Source of the DNA: Gammaproteobacteria bacterium
Lineage (GTDB): Bacteria; Pseudomonadota; Gammaproteobacteria; Pseudomonadales; Azotimanducaceae
Assembly (NCBI GenBank): GCA_002684495.1
Contig: NYVG01000002.1
Span: 273,157 to 322,148 of the forward strand
Direction of reading: 5' to 3'
DNA length: 48,992 bases
The notes under the pieces were generated by a model, which saw only the letters and a program-made list of their open reading frames with translations, was not told where the DNA came from and ran no database searches. A program made the translations under genes and the position numbers. Every line of letters starts with the position of its first letter. Position 1 is the first letter of the stretch. Shown here in pieces: positions 8,812-17,387 of this stretch.

Positions 8812-8985
8812 TTAATGCAGTAGGTCCGGGTCGTCATTAATCGCCACTTGATCGGCCCCAAGTAATTTTTTTACCGTACGCGTTACAAAAGTATCTTTTT
8901 TGCTGAACAAAGCCTTAGCCAGCAGCGCCTTGAGACGCACCTGCCATTCGCTGCGCCATTGCACCCACCGACTACGCTGGGTCAT
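8812..8985 (-). CDS. Small basic protein coupled to the molybdopterin oxidoreductase
   Basis: A 57-residue frame begins at ATG 8985, overlapping the oxidoreductase stop by 4 bp (ATGA), and ends at TAA 8814-8812. The product starts MTQRSRWVQWRSEWQVRL, has a basic, tryptophan-rich N-terminus, continues ALLAKALFSKKDTFVTRTV and ends with the acidic DDPDLLH. No signal peptide or membrane segment is evident. The tight overlap and same-strand placement argue for a real gene serving the preceding enzyme, for instance as a chaperone or small subunit. I do not recognise a family. Confidence 0.55.
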   Translation of the reverse strand: MTQRSRWVQWRSEWQVRLKALLAKALFSKKDTFVTRTVKKLLGADQVAINDDPDLLH

Positions 8986-11192
8986 GCTGCAGATCCTGCA
9001 TCAGTTGCAGTCAGCACATCCGGTGCGGTCGTTTTTACAATGCGCCCTGGAAAACCCTTAAAGTGTGGGACGCCCTGTTCGTAATCTAGAAACTCGTCGT
9101 CGTCGGAACAAAGTACTGCGTCACTGGACACAAAGGCCCCGGCCAGCTTTTCTTGACCCCGGGTCTCGGGATACCACCAGCCGTGGGGCACCCGAATATG
9201 ACCTTCTTTCATGGATTGCTGGATCGATATTTGCGCTGTGACGGTGCCAGTAGCCGACTCCAATCGCACCCAATCCCCATCCGCTAACTGCTCTCGCTTC
9301 GCGTCAGTTGGATGCAGATACAACTGGGGCGTTGGACAGCGCGCGCGTAATACCTCGATATTTCGTTGCCCGGTCTGAAAGAAGGGATCTTCACGCACTC
9401 CAGTAAACACCGCGTACGGGTAATCTTCATTGGGCGTCGGCCCCTCGCGGTAATAGGGCAAGGGGTCAAAACCTAGATCCTCCAGCACGCTGGAATACAG
9501 CTCTACTTTGCCCGAGGGTGTAGCGAATCCGTTTTTACGATATTTGCGGAATTTCGGTGCCGGCATCTCCATAAACGTCGCCGCCTCAAACTCAGCGAAT
9601 GTGCGCCCGGATCGTGATAGCCGATAGTCGAGCATGTCTTCGATGGTGTCCCAGGGGAAATACTCCGCTAGTCCCATACGACGCCCTAGGTCAGTCCAAA
9701 ACTGAAATGTACTCGATGCTTGTTCAGGCGGCGCTACCACTTTTTGCGACAGCGTCAGGCGGCTGCCCCAACTCCAGCCATCAGCCACATGATTACGTTC
9801 CGTAAATACGTCACCCGGTAAAATATAATCTGCCAACATCGCTGTGGGGGTCATAAAGATTTCATGGGCGACAATCAGTTCCTGATTCATTAACGCCTGC
9901 AGAATTTGGTGCTGATTCGCATAACTGAGCAGAGTGTTGTTACCTAGGGTTATTAGCGCCTTGATCGGATAAGGATCGCCCTTCGCCATGGCTCTGAACA
10001 CATTTGTGGGATTTGCCATATGACAACCCATCACTAGGTCTGCGTAGGGAAAACCCCACACTTTGTTAGTCGCCTCCTTAAGCATCTCTGCCGTTCGGTA
10101 GGTAAAGACCGGATGATCAGCAAAACCCAATTGTTTCGCTTTTTGCTCATCTGACAGCCGCTCATGCAGAGCGAGCTCACTTTCCGGGATGTATGCGGGA
10201 TTAAAACCACCAAGGGTCTCACCACCCACCACATCAAGATTGCCGGTGATCGCTCGCAAAATTGAATGCAGTCGAATCGCAGAGGTAGAAGAAATTTGCT
10301 GATCAGTAATCGGTGTCCAGGGGATCACAGCACCATCAGCGCTAGCATACATGCGTGCGGCCGCTGCGATCGTTTCGCGATCCACACCGGTTATCGCCTC
10401 CACTCGTTCTAACGGATATTCGTTAACTCGTGCTCGCAGCTCAGCAAAACCCGAACACCATTTCGCTACAAACTTTTGATCATACAATTCTTCGTCGATG
10501 ATCACTTTCAACCAACCCAAACACATGGCGGCATCCGTACCGGCGCGCAAACGTAAATGTAAGTCTGCGCCTTCAGCCTGATCCGAAACACGCGGGTCTA
10601 ACACAATGACTTTCGCGCCCCGCGCTTTAGCAGAGCGAATGGCATTATAGATCGGTGTCCATGAATGCTTTCGCGGGTTGTGACCAAACAGCACAATGCA
10701 TTGGGTGTTGCCAAAATCAGGTTGCGGAAACCAGCCATAGGTAAGACGGTTTACCGCTGCCGTATTACCGGCACACAGGGCCACGCCGCTGATCCAATTG
10801 GGCGCGCCTATGAGGTTCATGAAGCGTCGATCCATGCTATGCGTGGTTTGAGTGTTCCAACCCGAAGTGGAAACAGCTAGGCCCTCAGCACCATAACGCT
10901 CAATAATGCCCCGTAACCGTTCAGCAATTTCATCCATTGCCTGTTCGTAAGAGATCTCTTGCCACTGGTCAGCGCCGCGTTCACCTACGCGCTTCAACGG
11001 CACCCGTAGACGCTCAGCGTGATTGTGAATATGCGGTGCAGCTGTACCTTTGTAGCAAATGTTCTTTGCCAGCATCGGACTGTCGTGGGCAATGACCCGG
11101 CTGACTTTACCGTCTTCAGATTCAGTGCGCAGTTGGCAACCAATATCGCAGATCGTGCAGACCGAATACTTCGTTGGGCTCTTTGACGCCAT
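8982..11192 (-). CDS. Cytoplasmic molybdopterin oxidoreductase (DMSO reductase superfamily)
   Basis: A 736-residue enzyme with an N-terminal [4Fe-4S] motif (Cys12, Cys15, Cys19, Cys46), the molybdopterin Rossmann domains (FGHNPRKHSWTPIYNAIRSA, KVIVLDPRVSDQAEGAD) and the C-terminal dinucleotide domain (YLHPTDAKREQLADGDWV). Cys140 in GVALCAGNT sits where formate dehydrogenases and nitrate reductases carry the molybdenum ligand. There is no Tat signal, so it should work in the cytoplasm. No NuoEFG-like or membrane subunit is adjacent. Layout resembles putative formate-dehydrogenase/thiosulfate-reductase-like proteins of aerobic proteobacteria, but the substrate is unknown. It lies 65 bp downstream of the CIA30 gene on the same strand. 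Confidence 0.85.
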   Translation of the reverse strand: MASKSPTKYSVCTICDIGCQLRTESEDGKVSRVIAHDSPMLAKNICYKGTAAPHIHNHAERLRVPLKRVGERGADQWQEISYEQAMDEIAERLRGIIERYGAEGLAVSTSGWNTQTTHSMDRRFMNLIGAPNWISGVALCAGNTAAVNRLTYGWFPQPDFGNTQCIVLFGHNPRKHSWTPIYNAIRSAKARGAKVIVLDPRVSDQAEGADLHLRLRAGTDAAMCLGWLKVIIDEELYDQKFVAKWCSGFAELRARVNEYPLERVEAITGVDRETIAAAARMYASADGAVIPWTPITDQQISSTSAIRLHSILRAITGNLDVVGGETLGGFNPAYIPESELALHERLSDEQKAKQLGFADHPVFTYRTAEMLKEATNKVWGFPYADLVMGCHMANPTNVFRAMAKGDPYPIKALITLGNNTLLSYANQHQILQALMNQELIVAHEIFMTPTAMLADYILPGDVFTERNHVADGWSWGSRLTLSQKVVAPPEQASSTFQFWTDLGRRMGLAEYFPWDTIEDMLDYRLSRSGRTFAEFEAATFMEMPAPKFRKYRKNGFATPSGKVELYSSVLEDLGFDPLPYYREGPTPNEDYPYAVFTGVREDPFFQTGQRNIEVLRARCPTPQLYLHPTDAKREQLADGDWVRLESATGTVTAQISIQQSMKEGHIRVPHGWWYPETRGQEKLAGAFVSSDAVLCSDDDEFLDYEQGVPHFKGFPGRIVKTTAPDVLTATDAGSAA

Positions 11193-11257
11193 AGCTCACA
11201 GCCTCTGTGATTGGATGGGTATATCCAAGCAGAAGCCGCTCACAACCGCAACACATC

Positions 11258-11818
11258 TCAGTAGGTAGCGATCCAGTCAACCTCAAGCGCAAACGCACCG
11301 TCTATACCGTCGTTGATCATCAAACCTAACTCGGCCACTTGAGCTGCAGTAATTGCAGGCGCGTTCAGGCGCCGACCGCGCCAGTTTGGCCAGAACGATG
11401 CGAACGGCAAGGCCACCTCCAGCCATTCGCCGTCCTGTGTGGCGAACTGCGACCAATATGAAATCCGCGAATTCTTCGGACGCAACCGAAACGTATAGTC
11501 TCGACCGTCCCCGCGGACCCTTAGGCGCACACCCGCTGCTTCATCCTCCAGCACGTTTTTCGCCGGCACTCTAATCGATGCAAAGCCACCACCATTTGTA
11601 TTGAGTGAGCCCGAAAACGACAAAAATTCGCCGGCCCGGGTGATGTCACCTAATGAGCGCCCACCCATCACATTGTCGTTGATTACCCGCCAATCGAGAC
11701 TCTGCGCTGCCACTAACCGCCCTTGCTCATCAGCGACCACACTCATTGCTCCTGTCGCAATTAACAATCCGCACCATGCCTTAACCCACTTAGCCATTAC
11801 TCTATCTCTGTATCCCAT
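11258..11818 (-). CDS. Exported CIA30-family protein
   Basis: A 186-residue protein with an N-terminal export signal (basic start, hydrophobic AWCGLLIATGAMSVVA) and then a full CIA30 domain: DWRVINDNVMGGRS, GFASIR, RVRGDGRDYTFRLR, LPFASFWPNWRGR and DGAFALEVDWI. In eukaryotes CIA30/NDUFAF1 assists complex I assembly; bacterial members have a galactose-binding-like jelly-roll fold and no settled role. The export signal makes a complex I role unlikely here. AGGG precedes the ATG at 11818; an internal ATG at 11797 is possible. It starts 12 bp after the cupredoxin lipoprotein gene, so they are one transcription unit. Confidence 0.85.
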   Translation of the reverse strand: MGYRDRVMAKWVKAWCGLLIATGAMSVVADEQGRLVAAQSLDWRVINDNVMGGRSLGDITRAGEFLSFSGSLNTNGGGFASIRVPAKNVLEDEAAGVRLRVRGDGRDYTFRLRPKNSRISYWSQFATQDGEWLEVALPFASFWPNWRGRRLNAPAITAAQVAELGLMINDGIDGAFALEVDWIATY

Positions 11819-11830
11819 GCAGCACCCTTC

Positions 11831-12928
11831 TCAGTTCATCGGAACAACGTAAGCACCCGAGGCGCTAGACGAAATTGCAATAGTGCCGCCCATACCCGAA
11901 TGGTTTAGGCAGTAGTAATACAAGGTCGTCACCCCTTCAGGGACCGTAATCTGAACGTATGCACCGGAGCTGCCAGTGGCGCCAACACGACTAACACCCT
12001 CGCTAAACTCTGTGCCTCCGCCATGAACGCCATTGGGCGTTGTGGAGAAATATACTGGATGGGTTACGTTAGAGTCATCTGACTGCAACAGCCTATAGGT
12101 TTTCCCTACCTGTAAGTTAAGATCCGGACTGATATTGTCGTTAATCGAATATTTATTGCCTGTGCCAAAGCTGTTGGTACCTCGAGCGACCACTAAATTG
12201 AATTCTACCGGGGCCTGTGTCTGGGCTTCCGCTACGTCAATAACCTGCACCGACAACTGTTGGCGCGTTTGATCTGTCCCATCACTGACAACAATGGTTA
12301 CCTCAAAGACTGCCTGAGCTTCATAATCTGGTGCGCTAACAAAGGAGATAACACCCTCTTGGGTAACCTCGAAGGCAGCAGCATCGACCCCTTCCAATGA
12401 GTAAGTTAGGGCGTCCTCGTCGGCATCACTGACCTCAAGCGCGAGCAAATTCGATTGGTTTTCATTGACCTGTACTGTGGCGTCCAAGCCGACGATTACC
12501 GGCGCACTGTTGGCTACGGCCTCAGCTAAATCCACTATCTCAATAACCACCATTTGAGCGGTCGTATCACTGCCATCGGATACCTCAACGGTCACCGAGT
12601 AAGACGATTTAACCTCAAAATCTGGGGCAGTAACGAACCTCAGGGTTCCATCACTGTCGATCTCAAATGCACTGGCATCGTCGCCACTGAGGCTGAAAGA
12701 AAGATCATCACCATCCGCATCCGAGGCACTGACTACGGTTACAGCGGTTTGATTTTCGTCGACTTGAATCGACGAGGCGACGCTCAAAGAAGGTTTAGCA
12801 TTGATATTACCGGAACCGTAACCGCTGGAATCGGCGGTGCCTGAACCACCACCGCCACAAGCGCCTAAGGCCGCGGCAAGGATTAGAGTGAGCGCGTAGC
12901 CCGACGTTTTAGTAAATGATGAATACAT
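11831..12928 (-). CDS. Lipoprotein with two cadherin-like repeats and a cupredoxin-like domain
   Basis: A 365-residue lipoprotein with lipobox LGAC (Cys24) followed by a glycine/serine linker. Two tandem repeats, about residues 52-137 and 150-235, share VDENQ/VNENQ, SDADGDD/SDADEDA, FEI..DGTLRFV and APDFE/APDYE, a cadherin-like beta-sandwich with acidic calcium-type loops. The last about 125 residues resemble a cupredoxin: His290 in VTHPVYF and Cys340, His343, Met346 in YYYCLNHSGMGG form a type I copper ligand set. It may act as a surface- or outer-membrane-tethered electron carrier or copper binder. The gene leads the CIA30 and molybdopterin oxidoreductase run. The domain combination is the basis; function is inferred. 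Confidence 0.82.
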   Translation of the reverse strand: MYSSFTKTSGYALTLILAAALGACGGGGSGTADSSGYGSGNINAKPSLSVASSIQVDENQTAVTVVSASDADGDDLSFSLSGDDASAFEIDSDGTLRFVTAPDFEVKSSYSVTVEVSDGSDTTAQMVVIEIVDLAEAVANSAPVIVGLDATVQVNENQSNLLALEVSDADEDALTYSLEGVDAAAFEVTQEGVISFVSAPDYEAQAVFEVTIVVSDGTDQTRQQLSVQVIDVAEAQTQAPVEFNLVVARGTNSFGTGNKYSINDNISPDLNLQVGKTYRLLQSDDSNVTHPVYFSTTPNGVHGGGTEFSEGVSRVGATGSSGAYVQITVPEGVTTLYYYCLNHSGMGGTIAISSSASGAYVVPMN

Positions 12929-12983
12929 GGGCGCAAACCTTTTGATAACAGGCCACTACGGTGGCGCTGAGCCCATGCAAAAA

Positions 12984-13014
12984 CCATCAATAGAAAATTA
13001 ATATCCCATCAATA
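12984..13014 (-). repeat. Direct repeat upstream of the cupredoxin lipoprotein gene
   Basis: The 9-mer TATTGATGG (minus-strand reading) occurs at 13014-13006 and again at 12992-12984, exactly 22 bp apart, about two helical turns, in the 169-bp gap before the lipoprotein gene. Such phasing suits two regulator molecules on one DNA face. No protein can be assigned. Confidence 0.35.
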
Positions 13015-13097
13015 TCCGTGGGACTGGCGGCTATTCATAGACACAGCATAGACATGCAGTGCAAAAAGCCGTCAGACCCGTCTATTCAGCCACGGAT

Positions 13098-13976
13098 TCA
13101 GTCTCGCGAAAGTACCACGACCGGAATTTGTCGGTCTGTCTTCTGCTGGTACTCGATATAAGGTGGCCAAACTTCCGCCATAATGTCCCACAGCTTTTGC
13201 CGACGCTCACCATCGACAGTAGTTGCGGTAGCAGCAAACTTATCCGCCGCGACCTGAACCCTTACTTTAGGTTGAGCGACTAAGTTACTGTACCAAGCGG
13301 GATGCTCTGGAAAACCGCCTTTGGAGGCTATGATGATGTAATCACCATTATCCTCCCCATAAATCAAAGGCAGCATCCGCTCTTCGCCACTCTTGCTGCC
13401 GGTTGTGGTAAGCAACAGAGTGGGCACACCACGCCAAATGTGACCATCAGCGCCATCGGTCGCTAGGTAATTACGCATGTGTTCTTGCGCCCAATCAGGC
13501 AATGTGGATGACATAGTTTTCTCCTCTGTGGTCGCTGGCGACCGTGATTGTGTTGTAGTTGCTGAATTAAAGCGGTCTTTGGCGCGCCAGAGAGCAACCA
13601 TGGGTACGGCAAAAATGGCCCCGGCTATCACACCCGCGACAATGCCCCCTCCTCTGACGTTAATCAGGTTCCAAACCACCATAGCAATGACCACCTGAGC
13701 AGCGTATACCGATGCCCAAGGCCACATCCAACTGCGCATACGCCAGAAGCCATAAGCTCCTGCTGCGTATATTGCCCAATGCAATGGTTCGGTTGCTTTC
13801 GCCCACCAGCCGGTTAGAGAAAACCCGAACCAAATCTCGTGATCCTCGGCCACTGGTTTGAAAAACAAGTCAAAGGGCATGTAGATAAAGGTCATATAGC
13901 AACAAAAATAAAACAGACCGTTCATCCACCAAGGCCGTAACCGCCAATCTTCTCGCAATTTTGTGATCAAACTCAT
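13098..13976 (-). CDS. Membrane domain fused to a deazaflavin-type nitroreductase (DUF385)
   Basis: The 292-residue frame joins two parts. Residues 1-131 contain four hydrophobic segments (about 20-40, 65-80, 85-105, 110-130). After a Ser/Thr-rich linker, residues 155-292 form a compact DUF385 domain (LLLTTTGSKSGEERMLPLIYG, GGFPEHPAWYSNLVAQPKV) of the split beta-barrel deazaflavin-dependent reductase family. Those enzymes are typical of F420-using actinobacteria; in proteobacteria the cofactor is uncertain. Met155 is preceded by AGGAG at 6-bp spacing, so a soluble reductase may also be made from an internal start. Alternatively two coupled genes were fused, or the membrane portion is the newer annotation error. 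Confidence 0.78.
   Translation of the reverse strand: MSLITKLREDWRLRPWWMNGLFYFCCYMTFIYMPFDLFFKPVAEDHEIWFGFSLTGWWAKATEPLHWAIYAAGAYGFWRMRSWMWPWASVYAAQVVIAMVVWNLINVRGGGIVAGVIAGAIFAVPMVALWRAKDRFNSATTTQSRSPATTEEKTMSSTLPDWAQEHMRNYLATDGADGHIWRGVPTLLLTTTGSKSGEERMLPLIYGEDNGDYIIIASKGGFPEHPAWYSNLVAQPKVRVQVAADKFAATATTVDGERRQKLWDIMAEVWPPYIEYQQKTDRQIPVVVLSRD
13512..13527 (-). promoter_or_regulatory. Internal ribosome binding site within the reductase fusion gene
   Basis: On the minus strand, AGAGGAG lies six bases before an in-frame ATG at 13514-13512. This is a stronger site than any upstream of the first start codon, and it sits exactly at the linker/domain boundary. A product from here would run 138 residues, the normal size of a stand-alone DUF385 reductase. 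Confidence 0.6.
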
Positions 13977-13992
13977 CTCCTCCCCGGTGTTA

Positions 13993-14976
13993 TCAACCTA
14001 TCGCATTTGGCAACGGCTGGTTGGCAAAGTACGCCTGCAAATTTGCCATTGCGCAACGCCCCATTGCTTGCCGAGTTTCCCGCGTGCCGCTCCCCATGTG
14101 CGGTAACAATACCACTTGCTCCAGCCCTTGTAATTCCGCGGGCACGCTGGGTTCGTGGGTATAAACATCTAAACCGGCACCGGCGATTACGGAATTTTTT
14201 AACGCCTGAATTAGGTCGCTTTCCACCACCACATCGCCCCGGGCGGTATTAATAAGGATAGCCTCACTGCGCATAGTGGCTAGCGCTTGGGCGTCGATTA
14301 AATTACGGGTTTCCGCAGTTGCCGGACAGTGCAAACTGACAAAGTCAGCCGTTGCTAATAACTCATTCAATGGCAAAAACTCAGCGCCAAGTTCTACAGC
14401 AATTGACTCAGCCAGCGGCGCACGACCACTGTAAATAATCCGCATACCGAAACCATGATGGGCCTGACGCGCCAGAGCGGTACCAATACGCCCCATGCCG
14501 ACGATACCCAGAGTTTTACCCGTTACCTGAGTCGACAACATATGCGTGGGATGCCAACCCAGCCAATCGCCATTGCGCACCAAACGTTCGCCCTCTCCCG
14601 CCCGACGCGCACACATCAGCAACAACGTCATGGCTATTTCCGCGGTGGCGGCTGTTAGCACGCCTGGCGTATTGGTAATCGACATGCCGTATGCCTGTGC
14701 TGAGGCTAAATCTATATGGTTATAGCCGACCCCAAAATTAGCCAACATCTTGGCCCGAATACCCCTTTGTGCAGCCGCTGCAAAGACATCGGCTGTTAAC
14801 CCATCTGTTACCGTTGGACATACCGCATCGGCCTGAGTCAACGCGTCAGCCAAATCATCTGCGGTAAATGCTTTGTCGGTTTCATTGCGAATCAGCGTGT
14901 ATCGCTCCGCAAGCTCCGCCTCAACTGACTCCGGCCAGCGTCGCGTCAGTACCACCACTGGCTTTTCGTTTTTCAA
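13993..14976 (-). CDS. D-isomer-specific 2-hydroxyacid dehydrogenase
   Basis: NAD(P)-linked enzyme interconverting 2-oxo and D-2-hydroxy acids, of the glyoxylate/hydroxypyruvate reductase branch. It shows the Rossmann motif TLGIVGMGRIGTALARQA, the catalytic arginine in INTARGDVV, glutamate in LDVYTHEP and histidine in LLPHMGSGT. The start is placed at TTG 14976 because GGGAGG lies just upstream and the resulting 327 residues match the family length; the frame runs open about 90 codons further but would invade the divergent mmsA gene. The shared 102-bp region between the two starts probably carries both promoters. It lies 16 bp before the fusion reductase gene, so the two may be co-transcribed. 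Confidence 0.88.
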   Translation of the reverse strand: MKNEKPVVVLTRRWPESVEAELAERYTLIRNETDKAFTADDLADALTQADAVCPTVTDGLTADVFAAAAQRGIRAKMLANFGVGYNHIDLASAQAYGMSITNTPGVLTAATAEIAMTLLLMCARRAGEGERLVRNGDWLGWHPTHMLSTQVTGKTLGIVGMGRIGTALARQAHHGFGMRIIYSGRAPLAESIAVELGAEFLPLNELLATADFVSLHCPATAETRNLIDAQALATMRSEAILINTARGDVVVESDLIQALKNSVIAGAGLDVYTHEPSVPAELQGLEQVVLLPHMGSGTRETRQAMGRCAMANLQAYFANQPLPNAIG

Positions 14977-15078
14977 CACCCCTCCCAAATTTGCTTTAAT
15001 CTTCCGAGCATATCCGATACTAATCTTTCTCTGAGGAGAATAAACTGCCGTCGTACCAGCATCATCTGGGGAGGAGCT

Positions 15079-16587
15079 ATGCAGACAACAGCAAAAAATT
15101 ACCACCATTTTATCAACGGCAGCCAGGTCACTGGCTCTTCCGGTAGAACCCAGCCAATTTATAATCCCTCCGAAGGCAGCGTCAGCGGCGCCGTCAATCT
15201 TGCCACTCCGGCAGAGGTCAACTCCGCGGTCCTCAGCGCCGCACATGCGCTGGAAGAGTGGAGCGGCATGAATCCCCAGCGTCGCGCCAGGGTGCTGTTC
15301 AACTTTAAAGCCTTAGTAGAGGCTAATGCCGATGAGCTGGCAGTGTTGATCGCTGAAGAGCACGGTAAGGTAATCGCAGATGCCCACGGCGACATACAAC
15401 GCGGTCTGGACGTAATTGAATTCGCCTGTGGCGTGCCACACCTTAGCAAGGGCGAATATACCCAAGGAGCGGGCCCCGGCATCGATGTTTACAGCATGCG
15501 GCAGCCGGTTGGTGTGGTGGCAGGCATTACCCCGTTTAACTTCCCCGCGATGATTCCTATGTGGATGTTCGGTGTCGCTATTGCTACTGGCTGCACCTTT
15601 GTTCTGAAACCGTCAGAAAAGGATCCGGGTGTGCCACTGCGCCTTGCCGAGCTGATGATGGAAGCTGGTGCCCCAGCTGGTGTACTGAACGTTATCAACG
15701 GCGACAAGGTCGCCGTCGATGCCATACTTGACCACCCGACAATTCAAGCTGTCAGCTTTGTCGGTTCATCGGATATCGCTCATTATGTCTATCAACGCTG
15801 CGCCGAGAGTGGCAAACGCGTACAGGCCATGGGGGGCGCTAAAAATCACGGCATCATTTTACCCGACGCTGATATGGACCAGGCCGTCAAAGACATCAGT
15901 GGCGCCGCCTACGGATCAGCCGGGGAGCGCTGCATGGCCCTTTCTACAGTGGTTACCGTTGGCGCAGATACAGGAGATCGTTTCATCGACGCAATGCGTG
16001 CTGAAATCGACCGACTCAATGTCGGCATTTCAACGGATCCGAACGCTGATTATGGTCCAGTAGTCACCGCAGCACACAAACAACGGGTCAGCGATTACAT
16101 AAAAATGGGTGTGGACGAAGGCGCAGAATTAGTGGTCGATGGCCGTGGCTTTCAACTGCAGGGATACGAAGAAGGGTTCTTTCTCGGACCAACCTTATTC
16201 GATCGAGTATCGCCAGACGCTCAAAGCTACCGTGACGAAATTTTCGGTCCAGTACTACAGGTGCTGCGCACCGAGGATTTTGAAACCGCTATAGAGCTGC
16301 CGTCTAAACATCAATACGGTAACGGCGTGGCCATATTTACCCGCAGTGGTGGCGCGGCCAAAGAGTTTGCCCAACGCGTCAACGTTGGCATGGTCGGCAT
16401 CAATGTGCCGATACCTGTGCCTGTGGCCTACCACTCTTTTGGCGGCTGGAAACGCTCGGCTTTCGGCGATATGAATCAACATGGCATGGAAGGGGTTCGC
16501 TTTTATACGCGCACAAAAACCGTCACTCAGCGATGGCCTGAAAAAACCCAGCAGGCATCCTCTTTTGTCATACCAACAATGGATTAA
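15079..16587 (+). CDS. mmsA: CoA-acylating methylmalonate-semialdehyde dehydrogenase
   Basis: Converts methylmalonate semialdehyde or malonate semialdehyde to propionyl- or acetyl-CoA in valine, beta-alanine and inositol breakdown. The 502-residue product has the aldehyde dehydrogenase fold with nucleophile Cys285 in GERCMALS. The usual general-base glutamate is replaced by asparagine (Asn256 in MGGAKNHG), the signature of the CoA-dependent branch. VAGITPFNFPAMIP and FGGWKRSAFGD agree. A strong GGGGAGGAG precedes the ATG. The rest of the valine operon (mmsB, acyl-CoA dehydrogenase) is not adjacent. It ends 6 bp from a convergent SDR gene. Confidence 0.95.
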   Translation: MQTTAKNYHHFINGSQVTGSSGRTQPIYNPSEGSVSGAVNLATPAEVNSAVLSAAHALEEWSGMNPQRRARVLFNFKALVEANADELAVLIAEEHGKVIADAHGDIQRGLDVIEFACGVPHLSKGEYTQGAGPGIDVYSMRQPVGVVAGITPFNFPAMIPMWMFGVAIATGCTFVLKPSEKDPGVPLRLAELMMEAGAPAGVLNVINGDKVAVDAILDHPTIQAVSFVGSSDIAHYVYQRCAESGKRVQAMGGAKNHGIILPDADMDQAVKDISGAAYGSAGERCMALSTVVTVGADTGDRFIDAMRAEIDRLNVGISTDPNADYGPVVTAAHKQRVSDYIKMGVDEGAELVVDGRGFQLQGYEEGFFLGPTLFDRVSPDAQSYRDEIFGPVLQVLRTEDFETAIELPSKHQYGNGVAIFTRSGGAAKEFAQRVNVGMVGINVPIPVPVAYHSFGGWKRSAFGDMNQHGMEGVRFYTRTKTVTQRWPEKTQQASSFVIPTMD

Positions 16588-16593
16588 GAAACG

Positions 16594-17265
16594 CTAACAT
16601 AAGCCCTTTACCGGCAGCAGGGCGCCATGAACTGCCTTCGCAGAATCTGATCCGAGAAAGCAAATCACCTCGCCAAGATCTGTTGGCGTGACCCACGTAG
16701 AAAAGTCGGCATCAGGCATTGCGGCACGATTGCCACTGGTATCAATCACGCTAGGCAATACCGCATTTACGTTAACACCAGCGCCTTTGACTTCTTCACT
16801 CAGGGATTCGGTAAGTCGCATCACCGTAGCCTTGGAGGCCTGATAGGCACTCATATTTGCACTACCCTGCAAGGCACCAAGGGCACCTACATTTATAATG
16901 CTGCCACGACCGCGACTGACCAATGTCGGCACTGCTGCCTTTAGTACACGCCGCAAGGTCGTGACATTAATATCAAACATGCGCTGCCAGAACTCATCCT
17001 CAGTAGCGTCCACCGTTGGCCCCATATCAAAACCACCCGCAATATTGGCCAGCACATCGAAATCGCCAATGTCATCAAATATCGCCTGTACCGCTGCCGC
17101 GTCTAACAGGTCGACACTGTAGGCTTGGCCTAGCTCTGAAGTAAAACCATCGACCACATCCAGTAGTACGAGCTCTGCACCCTGATCAAATGCCACTTGT
17201 GCCACCCCCGCACCCAAACCGCCAGCGGCTCCGGTAAGGACAATTTTCTTTCCTGCTAGCGACAT
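16594..17265 (-). CDS. SDR-family oxidoreductase with catalytic Ser replaced by Ala
   Basis: Classical short-chain dehydrogenase with cofactor motif TGAAGGLG near the N-terminus, NIAGG, and active-site SAYQASK (Tyr141, Lys145). Thirteen residues before Tyr141, where the catalytic serine normally stands, the sequence has Ala128 (INVGALGALQG). I recall relatives sharing this GA-type motif, so it may be a subfamily trait. The start at 17265 puts the first beta strand directly after the N-terminus (MSLAGKKIVLTG) with AGGA upstream; an ATG at 17298 with GGAG is an alternative adding 11 basic residues. Substrate unknown. Confidence 0.82.
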   Translation of the reverse strand: MSLAGKKIVLTGAAGGLGAGVAQVAFDQGAELVLLDVVDGFTSELGQAYSVDLLDAAAVQAIFDDIGDFDVLANIAGGFDMGPTVDATEDEFWQRMFDINVTTLRRVLKAAVPTLVSRGRGSIINVGALGALQGSANMSAYQASKATVMRLTESLSEEVKGAGVNVNAVLPSVIDTSGNRAAMPDADFSTWVTPTDLGEVICFLGSDSAKAVHGALLPVKGLC

Positions 17266-17387
17266 ACTGGCTTTCCTTTTTATTTTAGCTGCCACCATCG
17301 TACCTACTCCGCGACAGAATTCACCCTGCCCTTAACACCCTCGCTACGCCTATACTTGTGCCACATTTACATTGTGGGAGACGCGAT

